Assembly: GCF_000025725.1 (NCBI RefSeq)
Contig: NC_013943.1
Span: 3,038,001-3,102,000 of the forward strand
From: Denitrovibrio acetiphilus DSM 12809
GTDB lineage: Bacteria; Chrysiogenota; Deferribacteres; Deferribacterales; Geovibrionaceae
Length of the DNA stretch: 64,000 bases
Direction of reading: 5' to 3'
Shown here: piece by piece, positions 58,701 through 64,000 of the stretch
Layout of the letters: each line of letters begins with the position of its first letter
Position numbering within the stretch: position 1 is the stretch's first letter
Program-made: the position numbers and the translations under genes
Notes under the pieces: model-generated
Told to the model about the DNA's origin: nothing
The model's database searches: none
The model's input: the letters and a program-made list of their open reading frames with translations, nothing else

Positions 58701-60073
58701 TTTGTTCTCCCTAGCTGATGCCGTAATGCATCTTCTAATATAGGGTATCTGAATGTAAAACCGCTTTCAAGCAGCTTTTTCGGCTGGACATTTGCACTGG
58801 CGAGCAGAACTTCTCTCCCCATCTGTCCATAGACTGTTTTTATAAGCCATTCAGGCACACGCAGAAAACGCGGTCTGTCCATCACATGTGCAAGAGTGTC
58901 GGCATAGTCCTTCCATCGTACAGGGTTAGGAGCGGTGAGGTTGACTGCTCCCTTGATGTTATCATTTTCTATTATATGTGTGATCGCATAGAGCACGTCG
59001 TCCATGCTTACCCAGCTCAGGTACTGCCTGCCGGAGCCTATTACTGTCCCCAGCCCAAAAGCTGTTGGTTTGTATGTACGCTCCAGAGCGCCCCCCTGCG
59101 GAGACAAGGCAACTCCTATGCGGAGATAGACAACTCGTATCCCTTTCTCCTCTGCTGCTTTTGCAGCCTTTTCCCAGTGGTAGCAAACATGAGATATAAA
59201 ACCCTTTCCTGTGCCGGATTCTTCTGTGAGAATCTCGTCGCCTCTGTCACCGTAATAGCCGATAGCAGATGCACATATAAGCAGTTTAGGAGGTTTTTCC
59301 ATATTTGATATTGTTTTTGCAAGGAGGCTTGTGCTTCTGACCCTGCTGTCCACTATCGAAAGCTTCTTTTTATTTGTCCAGTTTGCATTGCCTATGGGCT
59401 CACCGGCGAGGTGTATTATAACGTCGGCGTGTTCAAAGGATTCGTTCATCGTTTCGGCGTACGGGTTCCAGCATACGTCACCAATACAGAGTTGTTTTTC
59501 GTTGCGGAGCATTCTTATGGTTTTATGCCCTTGGGTCTGTAGATATGGGATGAGGTTTGACCCCACAACACCCGTGGCTCCCGATACTACGATTGTTTTC
59601 GGCGCCGGCTTGTAGCTGCTGAGAGTTTCAATGTCGTTTTTAGAAACAGCCTGTCTGTACGCAAACATTCTGCGGAGTTTCTTTTTTATGACAGAGCCAG
59701 CAAAATATTTAGAAATGTTATGCATCGGCAATTGATATTCAATTTCATCTATTATTAAAGTTTTCCCATTCAGAGTCTTAAAATAGTGGGAGTGCTCCCA
59801 TTTTGAGAAAGGACCTTTTGTCTGTATGTCCTTAAAAAACTGGTCTTTATTGTATTCGACATGTTCAGCGTGCCACGGCGTGCTAATAAAACCCGCTTTA
59901 ACCTTAAGTTTAACTGAAGCTCCGATATTAATTCCAATATTTTTTTCTATAACTTCAAGTGGCTCCCATGGCGGGGTGAGGCGTTGCAGAGCACCCTCAC
60001 GTTCGTGCCAGGAGAAAGCTGTGTATATGTCAGAATTAATTTCTGTGTTACAATAAAAAACTGATTTACCCAT
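58697..60073 (-). CDS. TIGR01777-family NAD-dependent epimerase with N-terminal SRPBCC domain
   Basis: About 458 residues from ATG 60073 (MGKSVFYCNTE); the frame is open to an ATG at 60112 and no ribosome site decides. Residues ~1-150 form a SRPBCC/START-like ligand domain; from ~160 a Rossmann domain VVSGATGVVGSNLIPYLQ, IHLAGEPIGNANWT and ASAIGYYGDRGDE place it in the YfcH/TIGR01777 epimerase group. The fusion of both parts is common in this group. Substrate unknown. It is the first gene of the operon with the membrane protein and luxP. Confidence 0.88.
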   Translation of the reverse strand: MGKSVFYCNTEINSDIYTAFSWHEREGALQRLTPPWEPLEVIEKNIGINIGASVKLKVKAGFISTPWHAEHVEYNKDQFFKDIQTKGPFSKWEHSHYFKTLNGKTLIIDEIEYQLPMHNISKYFAGSVIKKKLRRMFAYRQAVSKNDIETLSSYKPAPKTIVVSGATGVVGSNLIPYLQTQGHKTIRMLRNEKQLCIGDVCWNPYAETMNESFEHADVIIHLAGEPIGNANWTNKKKLSIVDSRVRSTSLLAKTISNMEKPPKLLICASAIGYYGDRGDEILTEESGTGKGFISHVCYHWEKAAKAAEEKGIRVVYLRIGVALSPQGGALERTYKPTAFGLGTVIGSGRQYLSWVSMDDVLYAITHIIENDNIKGAVNLTAPNPVRWKDYADTLAHVMDRPRFLRVPEWLIKTVYGQMGREVLLASANVQPKKLLESGFTFRYPILEDALRHQLGRTK

Positions 60074-60346
60074 AATATATGACATTTTAAATATAAAAAC
60101 GATTTTAAGCAATGTAAGTTCAATATTTGTTTAATTATTGATGATTTATATTACGATTATAAACTTGTTTTAGAAAGGCTTATGAAAGATTATGGGAAAT
60201 TTCCTAACACTGGTTGATTACTTGGTTAATGATTTGTAATAGGAAGGAAAGAGAGAACATCAGCAATAGAATAAAATTATTTTATTATTGAGTTTTTTGA
60301 TAATTAGTTGTAAAACATAAATGCAACATTTAATCGGAGGTTTTCT

Positions 60347-61336
60347 ATGTCTCTTATGGAAAAGTTCTGGAATATAGCGAAGTCCAGAAACAAGACGATC
60401 GTTCTCCCTGAGGGGGAAGACGAAAGAACAGTCGACGCTGCAAACGCAATAGCCGAAAACGGACTATGCAAAATTATACTCCTCGGTAATGATGTGCAAA
60501 TCAGAAAGGCGTTTGAATCTAAAGGGTATGAGGTTCGATGTGAGATCATCGATCCGGAAAAAAGTGAATATCTGGAAGATTTTACAAATACATACTATGA
60601 AAGCAGAAAAGCAAAAGGGCTTACAAAGGAAGAAGCTCTGGAGAGCATGAAGGATGTTCTTTATTTCGGGGCTATGCTGGTGCAGAAGGGGATCGCTGAC
60701 GGTGCTGTTACCGGTGCCTGCCATACAACAGGAGATGTGCTCCGGGCTGCAATCCGCATCATAGGTACAAAACCTGGGATGAAGACAGTTTCCAGCTGTT
60801 TCATAATGGTTCTTCCTAAACCAGAATTTGGAGAAGATGGTGCAGTGGTTTTTGCTGACTGTGCTGTAAATCCTAATCCTGATGCTAAAACATTGGGAGA
60901 GATTGCTGTTGCGGCAGCGGCAAGCTGTAAGTCATTTCTTGAGGTTGAGCCGAAGGTTGCGATGCTCTCATTCTCTACGAAAGGTTCTGCGGAGCATGAT
61001 GATGTTGAAAAGGTTCGTGAAGCGGTGAAAGCTGCAAAAGAGCTTGCGCCGGAACTTTCTGTTGACGGTGAGCTTCAGGCTGATGCAGCTCTTCTGGAAG
61101 CCGTGGGTGCTAAGAAGGCTCCCGGGAGCGATGTGGCGGGGAAAGCAAATGTACTAGTCTTTCCGACACTTGATGCGGGCAATATCGGGTATAAGCTTGT
61201 TGAGCGCCTTGCAGGTGCAGAAGCTATAGGACCCGTTATTCAGGGGCTCGCTAAACCGGTTAATGACCTCTCACGAGGATGTAAATATATGGACATAGTC
61301 AACGTAGCGGCTATAACGGCTGTTCAGGCTGACTAG
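60347..61336 (+). CDS. pta: Phosphate acetyltransferase
   Basis: A 329-residue single-domain Pta that interconverts acetyl-CoA and acetyl phosphate. Motifs: [68 protein letters not shown]. It lacks the long N-terminal regulatory domain of the E. coli enzyme. CGGAGG precedes the ATG. It begins an operon with ackA, 11 nt downstream. The 234-bp gap before it is AT-rich with no feature that I can name. Confidence 0.96.
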   Translation: MSLMEKFWNIAKSRNKTIVLPEGEDERTVDAANAIAENGLCKIILLGNDVQIRKAFESKGYEVRCEIIDPEKSEYLEDFTNTYYESRKAKGLTKEEALESMKDVLYFGAMLVQKGIADGAVTGACHTTGDVLRAAIRIIGTKPGMKTVSSCFIMVLPKPEFGEDGAVVFADCAVNPNPDAKTLGEIAVAAAASCKSFLEVEPKVAMLSFSTKGSAEHDDVEKVREAVKAAKELAPELSVDGELQADAALLEAVGAKKAPGSDVAGKANVLVFPTLDAGNIGYKLVERLAGAEAIGPVIQGLAKPVNDLSRGCKYMDIVNVAAITAVQAD

Positions 61337-61347
61337 GAGGATTTTGG

Positions 61348-62598
61348 ATGGATATATTAGCTCTGAACTGCGGAAGTTCATCAGTTAAATACCAGCTTTA
61401 CGATTGGGAAAATAGAAGAGTAATAGCTAAAGGGGTGGTTGAAAGGATCGGTATCGGTGATTCATTCATTGTGCATGAGGCGGACGGCAAGAACACATTC
61501 AGAGATGAATACGAATGTCACGACCACGCCACTGCCGTCAGCCTGATCGTCAGAACTCTTACAACCGGTGAATACAAAGTTATGGACAGTATGGAGCAGA
61601 TATCTGCTGTGGGACACAGGGTGGTTCACGGCGGTGACAAGTTCGCAAGTTCTGTTTTACTCACACCAGAAATTATCAAAACAATAGAAGATGTACAACA
61701 CCTCGCACCTCTGCATAACCCGCCCAACCTGGCAGGTATCAGAGCTGCCCAGAAAGTTATGCCGAATGTTCCTCACGTGGCGATATTCGACACAGCTTTC
61801 CATCAGACCATGCCGCAGGCAGCATATATCTATCCTGTGCCTTACGAGTGGTATGAGGATTATGGAGTGAGACGTTACGGGTTCCACGGTACAAGCCACT
61901 TGTATGTTTCTAAGCGTGCCGCGGTTCTTCTGGGGAAAGATGCGAAAGACTGCAACATAATAACCATGCACATAGGTAATGGTGTTTCTCATACAGCTAT
62001 TAAAAACGGCGTATCTGTTGATACCTCTATGGGGCTTACGCCTCTTGAGGGGGCTATGATGGGAACCAGGTGCGGCGATATCGACCCCGCTGTTCCGCTT
62101 TTTATGCAGCAGCAGCTCGATGTTGATGCAAGAACTATGGATAATATTCTTAATAAAAAATCAGGCGTGCTCGGCATCACAGGACGATTTACCGACAGGC
62201 GTGATGTTCTGATGTGTGATGATGTGGAATATAAGCACAGGTGTTCCCTCGCTGTTGATGTCGAGTCCTACAGGCTTCGTAAATATATCGGCTCTTACTA
62301 TGCTGTTCTTGGCAGACTGGACGCAATTGTCTTCACCGCGGGTGTGGGCGAGAATGCAGGAGCAATACGTCAGATGGCGCTGGAGGGGCTTGAGCATATG
62401 GGGATTGAAGTGGACAGGGAAAAGAATCTTGCAACTTTTTCCAAGCACGGTGAAACAGAAATTTCCACTCCGACTTCAAAAGTGAAAGTTTTTGTTATCC
62501 CCACTAACGAAGAGATAGTGTTTATTGAGGATGTTGTAGCAATACTTAATGGTACCTACAGACCTCATACAGAATATCCTTATTCATTTGCTGAATAG
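61348..62598 (+). CDS. ackA: Acetate kinase
   Basis: A 416-residue kinase that interconverts acetyl phosphate + ADP and acetate + ATP. Motifs: LALNCGSSSVKYQL, VGHRVVHGG, IFDTAFHQTMP, RRYGFHGTSH, GVSVDTSMGLTPLEGAMMGTR and VFTAGVGENAGAIR. Together with Pta it forms either the acetate-activating or the ATP-yielding route in acetate metabolism. AGGAGG precedes the ATG, a terminator follows. Confidence 0.98.
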   Translation: MDILALNCGSSSVKYQLYDWENRRVIAKGVVERIGIGDSFIVHEADGKNTFRDEYECHDHATAVSLIVRTLTTGEYKVMDSMEQISAVGHRVVHGGDKFASSVLLTPEIIKTIEDVQHLAPLHNPPNLAGIRAAQKVMPNVPHVAIFDTAFHQTMPQAAYIYPVPYEWYEDYGVRRYGFHGTSHLYVSKRAAVLLGKDAKDCNIITMHIGNGVSHTAIKNGVSVDTSMGLTPLEGAMMGTRCGDIDPAVPLFMQQQLDVDARTMDNILNKKSGVLGITGRFTDRRDVLMCDDVEYKHRCSLAVDVESYRLRKYIGSYYAVLGRLDAIVFTAGVGENAGAIRQMALEGLEHMGIEVDREKNLATFSKHGETEISTPTSKVKVFVIPTNEEIVFIEDVVAILNGTYRPHTEYPYSFAE

Positions 62599-62628
62599 TT
62601 GTAGTAATTTTTTTTAATATCACAAACG

Positions 62629-62659
62629 CTCCGATGGTTTATGCTGTCGGAGTTTTTTT
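62629..62659 (+). terminator. Rho-independent terminator of pta-ackA
   Basis: CTCCGA (62629-62634), 12-nt loop, TCGGAG (62647-62652), then seven T (62653-62659). Confidence 0.85.
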
Positions 62660-62788
62660 GTGCCTGCAAGTGCTTAAGGAGGTTGAGCCCCGCAGAAGAA
62701 TATAATAGTTCGGCTGGTAAACTAGACTGATATTGCCTCAGGTTTAAGAAACTGATATGATGCCGGATATCTATATGACGGGGGAGAG

Positions 62789-63814
62789 ATGGACAATATC
62801 TTTACTGATGATAAACAGCCGGAAGATTTTCAGAACTCTTCTATCAGACCACAGGGTTTTGATGACTATGTGGGGCAGAAGAAGGTAAAGGAAAACCTGA
62901 AGGTATTTGTTCAGGCTGCGAAACAGCGGGGGGAAGCCCTCGACCATTGCCTTTTCCACGGTCCTCCCGGTCTTGGGAAGACGACTCTGGCAAACATTAT
63001 ATCCCACGAGCTGGGTGTAAATATAAATTCAACAAGCGGTCCGGTTATAGACAAGGCGGGCGATCTGGCTGCCATACTCACTAACATTCAGGAGGGGGAT
63101 GTCCTCTTCATAGACGAGATACACAGACTTCATTCTAATGTGGAAGAGATACTTTACCCCGCTATGGAAGATTTTAAGCTGGATATCCTCATAGGGCAGG
63201 GACCAGCAGCGAGAACTGTTAAGATAGATCTGCCTCCGTTCACTCTCATAGGTGCTACCACAAGAGCCGGGCTCCTCACTTCTCCGCTCCGTGACAGATT
63301 CGGCATGATAATGCGCCTTGAGTTTTATGATGTGGATGAGCTTAAACATATCCTCCTGCGTGGAGCCGGAATCCTAGAGGCAGATATTGAAGATGCCGCC
63401 GCAGAAGAGATTGCAGGCAGAAGCAGAGGGACTCCCCGTATAGCACACAGGATACTCCGCCGTGTGCGTGATTTTGCAGATATACTTAATAACGGGCAGA
63501 TTACCCTAGACATGGCTCGCGAAAGCCTCAGGAGGCTGGAGATAGATACAGAAGGGCTGGATGCGTCCGACAGGAATCTGCTCCTGTCGATTATAGAAAA
63601 ATATGAAGGCGGTCCCGTTGGTGTGGATACTCTTGCGGCAACAATGAGCGAAGAGAGGGACACCATCGAGGATGTAATAGAGCCTTACCTTATATATCGG
63701 GGATTTGTGAAAAAAACCCCGCGGGGACGCATGGCGACAGCACATGCGTATGAGCACCTTAAGATGGCTGTACCCGGAAGGCTGACAGTTGCAGACTTTC
63801 TGGAAGAGGAATAG
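62789..63814 (+). CDS. ruvB: Holliday junction branch-migration helicase RuvB
   Basis: A 341-residue AAA+ motor. Walker [10 protein letters not shown], Walker [10 protein letters not shown], sensor 1 LIGATTRAG, arginine finger SPLRDRFG, and a C-terminal winged helix ([13 protein letters not shown]). It works with RuvA and RuvC at Holliday junctions; those genes are not here. GGGGGAGAG precedes the ATG. radA starts 2 nt after its stop. Confidence 0.97.
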   Translation: MDNIFTDDKQPEDFQNSSIRPQGFDDYVGQKKVKENLKVFVQAAKQRGEALDHCLFHGPPGLGKTTLANIISHELGVNINSTSGPVIDKAGDLAAILTNIQEGDVLFIDEIHRLHSNVEEILYPAMEDFKLDILIGQGPAARTVKIDLPPFTLIGATTRAGLLTSPLRDRFGMIMRLEFYDVDELKHILLRGAGILEADIEDAAAEEIAGRSRGTPRIAHRILRRVRDFADILNNGQITLDMARESLRRLEIDTEGLDASDRNLLLSIIEKYEGGPVGVDTLAATMSEERDTIEDVIEPYLIYRGFVKKTPRGRMATAHAYEHLKMAVPGRLTVADFLEEE

Positions 63815-63816
63815 CC

Positions 63817-64000
63817 GTGGCTAAAAAGAAAGCTAAATACGTCTGCCAGTCCTGCGGGTATGTCAGCCCGGGCTGGATAGGCAAGTGCCCTGAGTGCAAT
63901 AGCTGGAGTAGCTTTGTTGAAGAAATCCAGGTGGATGCGGCAACTACAGCGATAGGAAAACGTATAGCTAAGGCTAAACCTGTTTCGCTGAAAGATGTCA
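63817..64000 (+). CDS. radA: DNA repair protein RadA, N-terminal part (runs off window)
   Basis: GTG start at 63817, open to the window end (61 codons). The N-terminal zinc finger is clear: YVCQSCGYVSPGWIGKCPEC, four cysteines as in RadA, followed by NSWSSFVEE. RadA is a RecA-like helicase for recombination intermediates. Coupled to ruvB. Confidence 0.92.
   Translation, partial: MAKKKAKYVCQSCGYVSPGWIGKCPECNSWSSFVEEIQVDAATTAIGKRIAKAKPVSLKDV

Overview
The window looks like chromosomal DNA of a motile, flagellated, Gram-negative anaerobe of the Deferribacteres type (Denitrovibrio/Geovibrio-like). This is an inference from gene content: a FliY-type motor switch protein, CheZ together with a CheA-receiver hybrid, several lipoproteins and an OmpA-type protein, a Pta-AckA acetate pathway, and the dnaN-recF-gyrB-gyrA and mnmE-mnmG-rsmG sets close together. 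Base composition looks fairly uniform and coding density is very high. No rRNA, tRNA or CRISPR array was seen.

Positions 1-16619 (+ strand) form one long motility and signalling block: fliM (3' part), fliY, cheY, cheZ, cheA with a receiver, two secreted/OmpA-like proteins, a tail-anchored protein, a PAS-PAS-PP2C phosphatase with a STAS protein and a STAS-HEAT protein (a likely partner-switching module), cheR, small flagellum-associated proteins, an MscS-type channel and a ferredoxin-domain protein of unknown architecture. Positions 16661-17540 (- strand) hold a single-domain response regulator and a protein made of two Hfq-like Sm domains. A 307-bp AT-rich intergenic region with two clear divergent promoters separates these from dnaN-recF-gyrB-gyrA-folD-mnmE-mnmG-rsmG and a lipoprotein (17848-30843). 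A perfect 16-bp parS site lies between mnmE and mnmG.

Positions 30.9-49.2 kb contain mixed housekeeping and regulatory genes: a DUF362 ferredoxin protein, an EAL-HDOD protein, an IclR regulator, a hybrid histidine kinase, an aminotransferase, a repeat lipoprotein, argH-lipoprotein-der, the heat-shock set hrcA-grpE-dnaK-dnaJ behind a sigma70-type promoter and a perfect CIRCE operator, and a sirtuin. Positions 49.3-51.05 kb hold a DUF2917 gene divergent from a MocR-type regulator, with a duplicated 13-bp operator candidate between them.

The most interesting region is 51.05-60.1 kb (- strand). A convincing LuxP homologue, with every AI-2-contacting residue that I know from Vibrio LuxP conserved, sits upstream of a membrane receptor whose periplasmic part resembles that of LuxQ. 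The receptor's output is PAS-PAS-GGDEF-EAL instead of a histidine kinase. This suggests an autoinducer-2 to cyclic-di-GMP pathway. A complete IS4-family element (54933-56458, 16-bp terminal repeats, 7-bp target duplication) lies exactly between the two genes, and its terminal repeat now supplies the receptor's start codon. The window closes with pta-ackA, ruvB and the start of radA.
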